Below are positions 1 through 6,972 of a DNA stretch of 13,222 nucleotides, one piece after another. Position numbers and translations under genes: made by a program. The stretch is from the NCBI GenBank assembly GCA_964465295.1, contig CAYXKC010000039.1, positions 1 through 13,222 of the forward strand, in the 5' to 3' direction. Numbering within the stretch: position 1 is the first letter of the stretch; each line of letters opens with the position of its first letter. The notes under the pieces were generated by a model that saw nothing but the letters and a program-made list of their open reading frames with translations, was not told the origin of the DNA and did not search any database. Origin of the DNA: Methanolacinia sp964465295 (GTDB taxonomy: Archaea > Halobacteriota > Methanomicrobia > Methanomicrobiales > Methanomicrobiaceae).

Positions 1-513
1 ATCCGCCTCCTTTTTCAGGAAATCGATCCCCAGCATCTTCATGAACCATTTTTGTCTTTCGGCGGGAGAGTCGTCGAGAAGCGAACTCAGGTCTTTCTGG
101 CCGGCGTAGATCGTATTCCTGAAATCGGAGGCCTGCATCCCGATGATCCTCACTATCTCGTCTTCAACCTGGCTGACTCCGTCGGCGAGGAGGCTGTCGT
201 TAATCTTAATCTGGGCTCTGTGGTCGGTTGTAGAGGGCGTTCTCCTGTACCACCTCGTTATATTGTACCTGTTTCCGTCCTTTTGAAAATCGAGAGAGAC
301 TGAGCATTTCTCCTTGCTGTCCGATCCCGAACTGTTGATGAAATCTCCTTCGATACCTGCCCTGACTCCATAAAGCGCAAAGAGAATCCCCTGGACGATG
401 GTGCTCTTTCCTGAGCCGTTGTTCCCGATAATACCTGTAATCCCGTCACTGAAGCGGATCGTCTCGTCGGCATATCTCTTGAAATTTTTAAATTCTATCT
501 TCTCAAGGATCAA
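1..513 (-). CDS. rad50: DNA double-strand break repair ATPase Rad50, N-terminal part (cut by window edge)
   Basis: This is the first 171 codons of Rad50, the SMC-like ATPase that partners Mre11 in processing DNA ends. The start is a TTG at 513-511, directly after the Mre11 TGA (516-514), and gives the typical Rad50 opening MILEKIEFKNFKRY. No ATG start is available near that point. The Walker A motif GNNGSGKST is at residues 30-38. A Q-loop-like stretch, YAGQKDLSSLL, has Gln139. The coiled coil, zinc hook, Walker B and signature motif would lie beyond the left edge. Zero spacing from mre11 implies a shared mRNA and probable translational coupling. The family call is secure; the TTG start is inferred from homology and spacing. 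Confidence 0.95.
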   Translation of the reverse strand, partial: MILEKIEFKNFKRYADETIRFSDGITGIIGNNGSGKSTIVQGILFALYGVRAGIEGDFINSSGSDSKEKCSVSLDFQKDGNRYNITRWYRRTPSTTDHRAQIKINDSLLADGVSQVEDEIVRIIGMQASDFRNTIYAGQKDLSSLLDDSPAERQKWFMKMLGIDFLKKEAD

Positions 514-1653
514 TCAGTCGGCCTCCCTGTGCTTCTCGAGGACGTCTTTGAATATTCCTGATCCGGTCTTTATTATATCTTCCTCCAGGCGGCTCTCGAG
601 CCCCTGTATCTTTACGAACTTCCTGAATTCATCGACATAATCGACGGATGAAGGGTCTTCAGCCTCAAATCCTCTCCTGACCGGATCGATTGTGTCTGTC
701 GCGATCCTGAGGTTTAACACCCTGCTTTTAATCTCAGACATCTCGTTCCTGCTGATGCTTCTAAGCTTCTCGCTCAGGACGTTTTCCAGCTTTACCTGGC
801 ATATGGTATCTCCGGGGTTTTCCAGTCTGCCGATAATTGAACTGATCCTTTCAGTAATCTCTGAAGGCGTGAGTGTATTGCAGTCGATTCTCCCGAGGTC
901 AGTCATGGGCAGACAGGGAAGTCTTAACGGGGATACTTCGCCTGTCGTGGTGTCGACCACAAGCCCTCCTTTCTTATCGTTGATCTCGTTGTAGGTGCAG
1001 TATTCGATCGAGCCGGAGTACCATGCATTCTCCGCCACCTGCATCTGCCCGTGAAAATGTCCGAGTGCGATATAGCTGAAGTCTTCCGAGAGCATGGTGG
1101 AGTCGATCTCGTGCTCTGCAACTGTCCGCAAACGGTAATCTCTCAGGGTCGTTGCAAGCCCGTGCGTCACCATCACATTGGCGGTTTCATTTCCGGTCTT
1201 AATCTCATTGAAGGCGTCCCTGTAATCCGAGGCCTTTAACATATTGGGAATCAGGTGAAAAGTCGTATCGCCGAGCTCCTTTCTCTCGTACCTGTACCTG
1301 TATGCGCAGTGAACTTCGGCCCTGTGATACTCGAGAACTTTGAAAGGCGAGGGCGTATACCGTGTCTTGGGCATACTGTGGTTTCCGGATATCAGGACCA
1401 GCGGGATTCCCGCCTCTTCCAGCATGTCGAGTGCGGACAGTACTGTAATATATGCATGCGTCCGCGGCTTGACCCTGTCAAAAAGATCTCCTGCGTGAAC
1501 GACTGCATCGGGTTTTTCGCCGACGATGATCTTCACCGATTCGAGAAAATTGTCGTAGACCTTTTTTTCACGAAGATTCATCCCGCTTTCCGGGTCGATT
1601 CTGTTAAATCCGGCAAGCCCGAGGTGTGTATCAGCAATATGGACGATCTTCAT
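514..1653 (-). CDS. mre11: DNA double-strand break repair nuclease Mre11
   Basis: This 379-residue protein is a Mn-dependent nuclease of the calcineurin-like phosphoesterase family that forms the end-processing complex with Rad50. The phosphodiesterase motifs are all present in order: ADTHLG (Asp8, His10), HAGDLFD (Asp56), SGNH (Asn91, His92), VTHG (His164) and ALGHFHG (His199, His201). A capping domain follows from about residue 240, and the C-terminal helices (about 335-379) are where archaeal Mre11 usually binds Rad50. The ATG at 1653 is preceded by a modest GAAGGAT ribosome-binding site. An AAAATAATAA element at about 1691-1700 on the minus strand is a possible TATA box. The rad50 gene follows without a gap. 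HerA and NurA, often neighbours in other archaea, are not in this window. Confidence 0.96.
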   Translation of the reverse strand: MKIVHIADTHLGLAGFNRIDPESGMNLREKKVYDNFLESVKIIVGEKPDAVVHAGDLFDRVKPRTHAYITVLSALDMLEEAGIPLVLISGNHSMPKTRYTPSPFKVLEYHRAEVHCAYRYRYERKELGDTTFHLIPNMLKASDYRDAFNEIKTGNETANVMVTHGLATTLRDYRLRTVAEHEIDSTMLSEDFSYIALGHFHGQMQVAENAWYSGSIEYCTYNEINDKKGGLVVDTTTGEVSPLRLPCLPMTDLGRIDCNTLTPSEITERISSIIGRLENPGDTICQVKLENVLSEKLRSISRNEMSEIKSRVLNLRIATDTIDPVRRGFEAEDPSSVDYVDEFRKFVKIQGLESRLEEDIIKTGSGIFKDVLEKHREAD

Positions 1654-1749
1654 ATCTTTATCCTTCAGTTTATTTCAGTCTGCAACCGCTTATTATTTTC
1701 ATTTCAGCCCGGTCTTTCTTTAAACCGTCGCCGGGGAGCGTGAAAGTGA

Positions 1750-1775
1750 GACCGGAGATCTCCGGTCGGTTTTTT
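1750..1775 (+). terminator. 18-bp perfect palindrome followed by six T (terminator-like or operator)
   Basis: GACCGGAGATCTCCGGTC (1750-1767) is perfectly self-complementary, and two G's and six T's (1770-1775) follow on the plus strand. It has the shape of an intrinsic terminator, but no plus-strand gene lies upstream and the mre11 gene runs the other way. It sits just ahead of the promoter for the microprotein/SepCysS pair. It may end a short non-coding or antisense transcript, insulate the divergent units, or be a regulator site. The sequence is certain; the role is not. Confidence 0.35.
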
Positions 1776-1786
1776 CCCGATCCAGT

Positions 1787-1813
1787 TATACAATATCGGA
1801 ATGAAATTGTATA
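1787..1813 (+). promoter_or_regulatory. Candidate promoter with inverted repeat TATACAAT-N11-ATTGTATA
   Basis: An exact 8-bp inverted repeat (1787-1794 and 1806-1813, 11 bp apart) lies 34 bp ahead of the microprotein ATG at 1847. The left arm, within TTATACAAT, is the best TATA-box candidate for the plus-strand operon. Transcription would then start near 1813-1818, next to the right arm. A dimeric regulator bound here would cover both the TATA box and the start site, as expected of an archaeal repressor. The repeat is seen directly; its role as promoter and operator is inferred. Confidence 0.5.
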
Positions 1814-1846
1814 GTGATTACCATGTCCCGCAGAGGAGTTGATGCA

Positions 1847-2005
1847 ATGTTTCAGGCCTTATTCCTGCTGACCGATATCAGGGCGCTTTTTCGCCGGACC
1901 GCCCCTGATCACCGGCTCGATGAGAAACAGAGGGAAGAAGCCGCAAAGACGATTGAAAAACTGAAGAAGCAGATTGCGATCCTGGAAGAGGAGGTGCTCT
2001 CGTGA
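1847..2005 (+). CDS. Small coiled-coil protein translationally coupled to SepCysS
   Basis: This is a 52-codon gene, not recognised as a named family. The ATG at 1847 is chosen because AGGAGTTGAT (1834-1843) ahead of it matches the archaeal ribosome-binding consensus at 9 of 10 positions. GTG 1814 and ATG 1823 are in-frame alternatives that lack this site. Residues 1-18 (MFQALFLLTDIRALFRRT) form a hydrophobic then basic amphipathic helix. After a short turn (APDHR), residues about 24-52 are a charged helix with coiled-coil character ending in EEEVLS. Its TGA overlaps the GTG of the synthase gene, so the two are probably translated in a coupled way at a fixed ratio. By position it could be an adaptor or subunit of the Cys-tRNA synthesis complex, functionally like SepCysE. 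That is inference only. Confidence 0.65.
   Translation: MFQALFLLTDIRALFRRTAPDHRLDEKQREEAAKTIEKLKKQIAILEEEVLS
1989..1996 (+). promoter_or_regulatory. Strong ribosome-binding site fixing the SepCysS GTG start
   Basis: AGGAGGTG, a full match to the archaeal anti-Shine-Dalgarno complement, lies 5 nt before GTG 2002 and inside the last codons of the upstream microprotein gene. It supports the GTG start and implies independent loading of ribosomes on the synthase message in addition to coupling. Confidence 0.8.
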
Positions 2006-3186
2006 AATGCGCAGGTTCGATTGATGCAAGGGATGTCGAGGAGATGTTCATCAACATCGACCCGATACAGGCAGGTGGCCGGCTTACGCCAGAGGCGCAT
2101 AAGGCGGTTATCGCCTATGCCGACGGCTATTCGGTCTGCGACAACTGTCTTAAACCGTTCAGGCTGGACTATATACAAAAGCCCCCGCTGGCACAGTTTC
2201 ATGAGGACTGTGCAAAGTGGCTCAACATGGACCAGCTTCGTGTCGTCCCCGGTGCAAGAAGAGGATTTCAGGCGGTCGCATCGAGCATGGTCGAAAAGGG
2301 AGACCCGGTGGTTTTGACGTCCCTTTCTCATTACACCGAGTTTGTATCGGTCGAGCAGTCAGGCGGCGTTCCGTTCGAGATCCCGCTGAGTGAAGATAAG
2401 CATATAACTGCCGATGCGGCCGCGGAAAAGATTGAGGACGTAATCAAAAAAACCGGCAGGCCCCCCGCGCTCATGTTCGTCGAGCATGTGGACTACCAGT
2501 ACGGCCATATTCACGATATTAAGGGAATAACAAAGGCCGCACACCAGTATGACGTCCCCGTTCTTGTCAACGGCGCATATTCAATAGGAATAATGCCTGT
2601 CGACGGGAAGGCGCTCGGCGCTGATTTCCTTGTAGGATCCGGCCACAAGAGCATGGCGGCACCCGCACCCTCGGGAGTTCTGGCGGCAAAAGAGGAGTAC
2701 GCCGAAAAGGTCTTCAGGACAACGCAGGCTAAAGGGGATCTTACAGGAAGGACCTTCGGTATCAAGGAGGTCGAGATGATGGGCTGCACGCTCATGGGAG
2801 TTACCGTGATGGGCCTTATTGCTTCTTTTCCTGCAGTTCAGGAGCGTGTTGAAAACTGGGACCGGGAGATTGAGCACAGCAGGATAGTGACCGATGCCCT
2901 GCTCTCTATTGAAGGAACAGTCTGCGTAAGCGAGTGCCCCAGGAACCATACCCTGACCCGGATAAATACAATAGAATCTTTTGACAAGGTTGCAAATACT
3001 CACAAAAAACGTGGATTCTTCCTCTCCGGCGACCTTAAGAAGAAAGGAATTACCGGAATAATCGCCGGTTCAACCAGAGTATGGAAGTACAACACATACG
3101 GCCTTACAGACAGCCAGACAGGATACCTTGCAAACGCCTTCATCGAAGTTGCCGAAGAGAACGGCCTTGCGGTAAACAGGGACTAA
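2002..3186 (+). CDS. pscS: O-phospho-L-seryl-tRNA:Cys-tRNA synthase (SepCysS)
   Basis: SepCysS converts phosphoseryl-tRNA(Cys), made by SepRS, into cysteinyl-tRNA(Cys) using a sulfur donor and PLP. The 394 residues show the family hallmark FINIDPIQAGGRLTPEA (residues 16-32), the PLP-binding lysine Lys216 in GSGHKSM, and the three conserved cysteines: Cys46 and Cys49 in YSVCDNC and Cys262 in MMGCTLMG. These cysteines correspond to those shown in characterised SepCysS enzymes to carry persulfide or an Fe-S cluster. The start is GTG 2002, fixed by a strong AGGAGGTG. The gene overlaps the upstream microprotein by 4 nt and converges on thiI 21 bp downstream. Its presence suggests the organism makes Cys-tRNA by the indirect route, although a cysteinyl-tRNA synthetase elsewhere cannot be excluded. 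Confidence 0.97.
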   Translation: MKCAGSIDARDVEEMFINIDPIQAGGRLTPEAHKAVIAYADGYSVCDNCLKPFRLDYIQKPPLAQFHEDCAKWLNMDQLRVVPGARRGFQAVASSMVEKGDPVVLTSLSHYTEFVSVEQSGGVPFEIPLSEDKHITADAAAEKIEDVIKKTGRPPALMFVEHVDYQYGHIHDIKGITKAAHQYDVPVLVNGAYSIGIMPVDGKALGADFLVGSGHKSMAAPAPSGVLAAKEEYAEKVFRTTQAKGDLTGRTFGIKEVEMMGCTLMGVTVMGLIASFPAVQERVENWDREIEHSRIVTDALLSIEGTVCVSECPRNHTLTRINTIESFDKVANTHKKRGFFLSGDLKKKGITGIIAGSTRVWKYNTYGLTDSQTGYLANAFIEVAEENGLAVNRD

Positions 3187-3207
3187 ACTCTTACAAGGAA
3201 TAAACTA

Positions 3208-4398
3208 TCAATCAATAATTTTTCCGTCACGAACCCTGTATACGGTCTTTCGTGATAAACACTCATCAACAAGATCCAAAACCCCGAGCATCTCCTCGTC
3301 CTCCCTGACTTTCTCCGGCGATGCGGCTATTGAAGGGTGCGAAGGAACGACTCCGCAGTCGAGATCCCCTGCATTGTCCCTGAATGTGCCTATACGTCTT
3401 GCAATTACTATGGCCTCTTCCTTATCGTATGTTATCAGGGGTTCGATTAGTGCAAGACCCTCCGGGACCGCCTCACCGGTTATTCCCATATTTGCAAGCG
3501 TCTGTGAGGCGACCTGGCCGATGCTGTTTCCGGTTACAAGCCCGAAGAACCTGTTTGAAAGAGCATATCCGCCCGCGGCTCTCAGCATGAATCTCTTGCA
3601 GATTATACAGCGGTTTTTCAGTGCTTCTTTTGCGCTCTTCGCCGTCAGCCTGTCGAAGAAGGGAGTTATGTCGATAAAGGCGGCTTCTATAGTATGACCC
3701 GGGTACCATAGCGAGATATTGATAAGATTCTCCAAAACAGCCTCTTTAGTATCCTTCCCGAAATAATCCCCGCCGTCGAAGTAGATAAAGCCGGGGATGC
3801 AGCCCCTCCTCATCGCAAGCCATGCGGCAACAGGAGAGTCTATTCCTGCAGAGATGAGGCAGAGGATCTTACCCTGCGTTCCGACAGGAAGCCCTCCCGG
3901 CCCCGGTATCTTTGACTCGTATATAAAACCCCCTTCTTTTCTTGCCTCGACAAAGATCTCGTACTCAGGGTTCTCAAGGTCAACTTTCAAATCCCCCACG
4001 GCCTCGTAGATCCGTGACCCTGCCGAGGCTGCAAGCTCCTGGCTGGTAAATCCTTTAACATTCGAACGCTTTGCCCTTACGGCAAAGGACATACCTGGTC
4101 TCAAGGTCCGTGATGCCAGCAATGCCGCGGTATCTTCTATACTTTCCCTGTCCGGCGGCGTGCATATGACGATGCTTGTACTGATCACACCGAAAATTTT
4201 TGATACTATATACGAGATCGATTCGGCGTCCTCACCCGATACAAAAACCCTCCCCCTTGTAACAGTGATCTCGTGGCAGATCTCTGCCGCATCAAGGGCC
4301 TTTTTTATATTTGAAGTGAGCATCCCTACATAATGCCTCATAACGGGTTCGCTTTTCAAAAATATCTCCCCGTATCTTACCATTACCGCCCTTTTCAT
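3208..4398 (-). CDS. thiI: tRNA 4-thiouridine synthetase ThiI, archaeal CxxC type
   Basis: ThiI adenylates U8 of tRNA and replaces its oxygen with sulfur to form s4U. The order is an N-terminal ferredoxin-like segment (about 1-60), a THUMP domain (about 60-165) and a PP-loop ATPase domain (about 175-396). The PP-loop reads SAGIDSPVA (183-191); bacterial enzymes usually have SGGIDSPVA. The rhodanese domain of E. coli ThiI is absent. A CxxC motif, RCIICKRFM with Cys264 and Cys267, takes its place, matching the pair shown to be needed in methanogen ThiI. The ATG at 4398 gives the usual opening, VRYGEIFLKS, just inside the protein. The upstream TATATATG is too close to serve as a conventional TATA box. 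Convergence with SepCysS pairs two tRNA sulfur enzymes. Confidence 0.94.
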   Translation of the reverse strand: MKRAVMVRYGEIFLKSEPVMRHYVGMLTSNIKKALDAAEICHEITVTRGRVFVSGEDAESISYIVSKIFGVISTSIVICTPPDRESIEDTAALLASRTLRPGMSFAVRAKRSNVKGFTSQELAASAGSRIYEAVGDLKVDLENPEYEIFVEARKEGGFIYESKIPGPGGLPVGTQGKILCLISAGIDSPVAAWLAMRRGCIPGFIYFDGGDYFGKDTKEAVLENLINISLWYPGHTIEAAFIDITPFFDRLTAKSAKEALKNRCIICKRFMLRAAGGYALSNRFFGLVTGNSIGQVASQTLANMGITGEAVPEGLALIEPLITYDKEEAIVIARRIGTFRDNAGDLDCGVVPSHPSIAASPEKVREDEEMLGVLDLVDECLSRKTVYRVRDGKIID

Positions 4399-4497
4399 TC
4401 TCTCATATATATGGCCGGATCATTATTATCTTTGCACCGGCACATGATGCCATAAAAGGAAATATCTTTAATTCCGGGATTTAAATCATTAGTAATT

Positions 4498-5124
4498 ATG
4501 GCTAAGAAGAAGGACAAAGTCGAACCGACATCAGTTCTGTATTATTTTTATACTCAGGAGAGATGGGACAACTGGATGAAGACACTGATGGAGATGGATT
4601 TTGAGGGAGATCCCGAATCCGAAGAGATGCCCGAGGGACTGGCAGCCCTTGACAATTTCACCAAGGACATCAACGTATCCGTATTGAAGATAGTAAAAGT
4701 ATTCCAGAACGAAAGTTATGACACGAAGACCGCCCTTGAAAAGCTGAATGAGGTTGAGGAGATCATCATGGGTGAGGTGCCTGAAAACGAGCTTACAGAT
4801 ATCATCCAGGGCATCCAGATGAGATTCCTTGTCTTATTCATGGCATGCAAAAAATTCTTCAACGGTGACATGCCAAAGGCTGAGATAAAGGACCTCGTCA
4901 AATCAGGCCGTGATGCGGGCGACGAAGATCCTGAAAAGGCACTTGAGATTGCAGCCGGTATCGGTGCCCTCGTGCTTGACGGCGGGTCTTGCTGCGGCAA
5001 ATACCTGCGCGCCGACCTTGATGAACCTGCAATGTTCGACGACTGGCTCATCGAGATCGACGATATGGGTGAGGCGATCAAATCGCTCAAGAAGTTCGAC
5101 GAAGAGTTCGGAGTAGGTATTTGA
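4498..5124 (+). CDS. DUF2150-family archaeal protein
   Basis: This is a 208-residue acidic, soluble, largely helical protein with no signal peptide or membrane segment. From memory it belongs to the archaeal family DUF2150, which has no known function. Visible marks are an aromatic N-terminal motif, YYFYTQERWDNWM (15-27), a central helical stretch (about 55-125), and a conserved-looking DGGSCCGKYLRADLDEP (161-177) with adjacent Cys165 and Cys166. The ATG at 4498 has no ribosome-binding site; AATATCTTTA at 4461-4470 could be a TATA-like element about 30 bp upstream, so the mRNA may be leaderless. The TGA overlaps the TTG of the next gene, so the two are almost certainly co-translated. The family assignment is recalled and was not searched. 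Confidence 0.85.
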   Translation: MAKKKDKVEPTSVLYYFYTQERWDNWMKTLMEMDFEGDPESEEMPEGLAALDNFTKDINVSVLKIVKVFQNESYDTKTALEKLNEVEEIIMGEVPENELTDIIQGIQMRFLVLFMACKKFFNGDMPKAEIKDLVKSGRDAGDEDPEKALEIAAGIGALVLDGGSCCGKYLRADLDEPAMFDDWLIEIDDMGEAIKSLKKFDEEFGVGI

Positions 5125-5573
5125 TCGCATCCAGGGCAAAGTTCAGGGGTGCAAAAAAACTCCAGAAGATAGTTGGTTTCCGCGTTCCCGAACTGGTATT
5201 CAGGGGCCCTTTCCTCGAGGCCGTAAGCGCCTGCATGAACTACCAGAAGCTTGATAAAAAAACACGGGAACAGCTAATCAGTTTTTTTAAGGATTTCCTG
5301 GATTGCAAATGCAGGCAGAATCCGCTCTGCGGGTGTCCGGAAAGGAAGTTCGTGAAGATGATTGTCGAGCTCAGGACTTCGGGGCTTGATCACAGGCAGA
5401 TAAGCGAGGTCATACTGGATGAATACGGGATAGAACTTGCTCCTTCGGATATACTCGGATTTCTCGAGAGTTCAGTACATATTCTCGAATCGATAAAGGA
5501 TATCTCAAAAATTGAAGGTAAAGATAATCTTTCTGCAGAGACGGCCCGGCTTATAGCATCCGTCTCGCGTTAA
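5121..5573 (+). CDS. Small Cys-cluster protein resembling a stand-alone DUF5814 domain
   Basis: This 150-residue protein starts at TTG 5121, which overlaps the preceding stop in TTGA and follows GGAGTAGGT as ribosome-binding site. The middle holds FLDCKCRQNPLCGCPERKF (59-77): Cys62, Cys64, Cys70 and Cys72 in a C-x-C-x5-C-x-C-P arrangement that could bind a metal. It is flanked by helices, then a GLDHRQISEVILDEYGIEL segment (88-106) that resembles a small helical fold. From memory the CGCPERKF motif occurs in the DUF5814 region of archaeal superfamily II helicases, for example in haloarchaea. Here the domain stands alone. The function is unknown; the operon ties it to the DUF2150-like protein. 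It ends 18 bp from the convergent nuclease gene. Confidence 0.8.
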   Translation: MIASRAKFRGAKKLQKIVGFRVPELVFRGPFLEAVSACMNYQKLDKKTREQLISFFKDFLDCKCRQNPLCGCPERKFVKMIVELRTSGLDHRQISEVILDEYGIELAPSDILGFLESSVHILESIKDISKIEGKDNLSAETARLIASVSR

Positions 5574-5591
5574 ACAGCCCTGCGGGATATT

Positions 5592-6869
5592 TCACCCGCT
5601 GTAGCTGTCGATAATATTCCCTTTTTCATCGAATAATATTGCAGTATCTCCTCCGTCATTCCATATATCGTCATCCGAATTCCAGTAATAGCTGTACCTG
5701 CTGTTCTCCCCGTATCCTGTGCTTAGGACAAAGGTCTCCCCCTCTTCTATTGATGCAGCGGGAAATACGTAGGAATGGGTGGAGTTTGTGTTGGAAATCC
5801 TCCAGTTAGTGATATCGGTACTGCTGTCTCCGGTATTGGTTATGGCGATTCTGTCTTCTACCAGGTTCAGGCTTGTAATCCTTAACTCTCCCTGGCTGCA
5901 TTCAGTGCATGTCTCCGGGTCTTCACCGCCTGTGGATGAAATGCCTGCAGATCCTTTCTTTCCCGTATAGAATTTTGCATACACCGGATAATGATCCGAT
6001 ACGGCTTCAGTCAGCTCCTGCCCGATACCATAGATCTCATCAAACCGCATAACTCCCGAATCCCCTGTATAAAGTCCATGGTGGTCGCCGTATACAACAA
6101 TCCTGTCATAGGTGCAGACTGTGGTTTTTGTTGTCGTATCGTGCTCGTTTCCAATCAGCCATGTATATTCCGAAGCTCTTAGCGGGCATTGCATATCGTC
6201 CTCATTGAAATAGGAACAGTCGGCATTGAAGTCCCCCATCAGTATTACCATCTCGTCATCGGGGAGAATGGTTGTGCAGTACTCTGCAACCCCGGAAAGT
6301 GCGGCGATCTCTTCTTCTGCCTCGTCAGGGTCGGTGTGTATCGTTGCAAATGTCGCTATGAAATCCCCGTCTGCTGATTTGAATGAAGCGATAAAGGGCT
6401 CCCTGTGGAACGGATCGGTGCCTTGTTCTTCAGGATATGTTTGCGGGGTTCCGGTAAGCTCAACTTTTGCAGTATTGTAGATATACGCGTATTGTTCCTT
6501 CGATGAAGTTCTGCCGAGTCTCTCGCCTATGACATACCGGTAAGCAGGATTCTTCGCTTTCACATCATCCATAAGCTCCTGTATCGCAGTTCCTGACGAA
6601 TCCCGGATCTCCTGGATTGCAATTATGTCATACCGGCAGATTATACCGGATAAAATATTCATTACATCCTCTTTTGATGCCTTTGAGGTTCCAAAAACCT
6701 GTATATTGAATGCACCTGCAGTAATCTGGTCGCCGTCCCCTACATAGAATTCGTCCGGGAAATAACCTTCATGGTAGGAAAAACCCGTAAAGGCGATTAT
6801 TATAATCGCAGTCAGCCCCAGTGCGATATTTTTTTTGTTTTTCTTCTTTGAACCCTTTCTTTTTGCCAT
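5592..6869 (-). CDS. Membrane-anchored or secreted DNase I-like nuclease with C-terminal lamin-tail domain
   Basis: This 425-residue member of the endonuclease/exonuclease/phosphatase superfamily opens with a very basic stretch (1-14) and a hydrophobic segment (about 15-31), a signal peptide or N-terminal anchor, so the enzyme acts outside the cell. The nuclease domain (about 48-302) follows animal DNase I closely: AFNIQVFG (Asn55), IQEIRD (Glu87), FATIHTD (His178), MGDFNADCSY (Asp213, Asn215), CTYDRIVV (Asp255) and SDHYPV (Asp292, His293). These match the catalytic Glu78, His134, Asp212 and His252 of bovine DNase I. Cys218 and Cys252 match its essential disulfide pair Cys173/Cys209. Residues about 320-425 form a lamin-tail (LTD) domain with NTGDSSTDITNWRISN and WNDGGDTAIL. 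Probable use is degradation of extracellular DNA for nutrients or defence. The gene is divergent from the KamA-like gene. Confidence 0.9.
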   Translation of the reverse strand: MAKRKGSKKKNKKNIALGLTAIIIIAFTGFSYHEGYFPDEFYVGDGDQITAGAFNIQVFGTSKASKEDVMNILSGIICRYDIIAIQEIRDSSGTAIQELMDDVKAKNPAYRYVIGERLGRTSSKEQYAYIYNTAKVELTGTPQTYPEEQGTDPFHREPFIASFKSADGDFIATFATIHTDPDEAEEEIAALSGVAEYCTTILPDDEMVILMGDFNADCSYFNEDDMQCPLRASEYTWLIGNEHDTTTKTTVCTYDRIVVYGDHHGLYTGDSGVMRFDEIYGIGQELTEAVSDHYPVYAKFYTGKKGSAGISSTGGEDPETCTECSQGELRITSLNLVEDRIAITNTGDSSTDITNWRISNTNSTHSYVFPAASIEEGETFVLSTGYGENSRYSYYWNSDDDIWNDGGDTAILFDEKGNIIDSYSG

Positions 6870-6883
6870 CGGGAATTATTTCA

Positions 6884-6959
6884 CACTTTTCAGATAAAAA
6901 AGTGATTCCCTGCATTTTTTCTTCTTTTGATAAAAAAAGTCATTATCAGAAACTTTTTT
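6884..6959. repeat. Repeated A-tract/AAGT elements in the divergent nuclease/KamA promoter region
   Basis: In the 154 bp between the two divergent genes, a core GATAAAAAA(A)GT(G/C)ATT occurs twice as a direct repeat (about 6893-6907 and 6929-6944). Each copy also forms an inverted repeat: CACTTTT/AAAAGTG (6884-6890 and 6898-6904) and AAAAAAGT/ACTTTTTT (6933-6940 and 6952-6959). TGATAA-N9-TTATCA (6928-6948) overlaps the second copy. They could be binding sites for one regulator acting on both genes. A+T richness makes chance repeats easier, so confidence is moderate. Confidence 0.35.
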
Positions 6960-6972
6960 GTAAACTCCCGTT

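Noticed and set aside
1255..1743. 162-codon plus-strand frame opposite mre11
   Set aside because: The opposite strand encodes Mre11 with all catalytic motifs; this translation has no recognisable features.
5582..5599. Hairpin GCGGG/CCCGC at the convergent junction of the DUF5814-like and nuclease genes
   Set aside because: The stem is only 5 bp, overlaps nuclease codons, and is not followed by a T-run on either strand.
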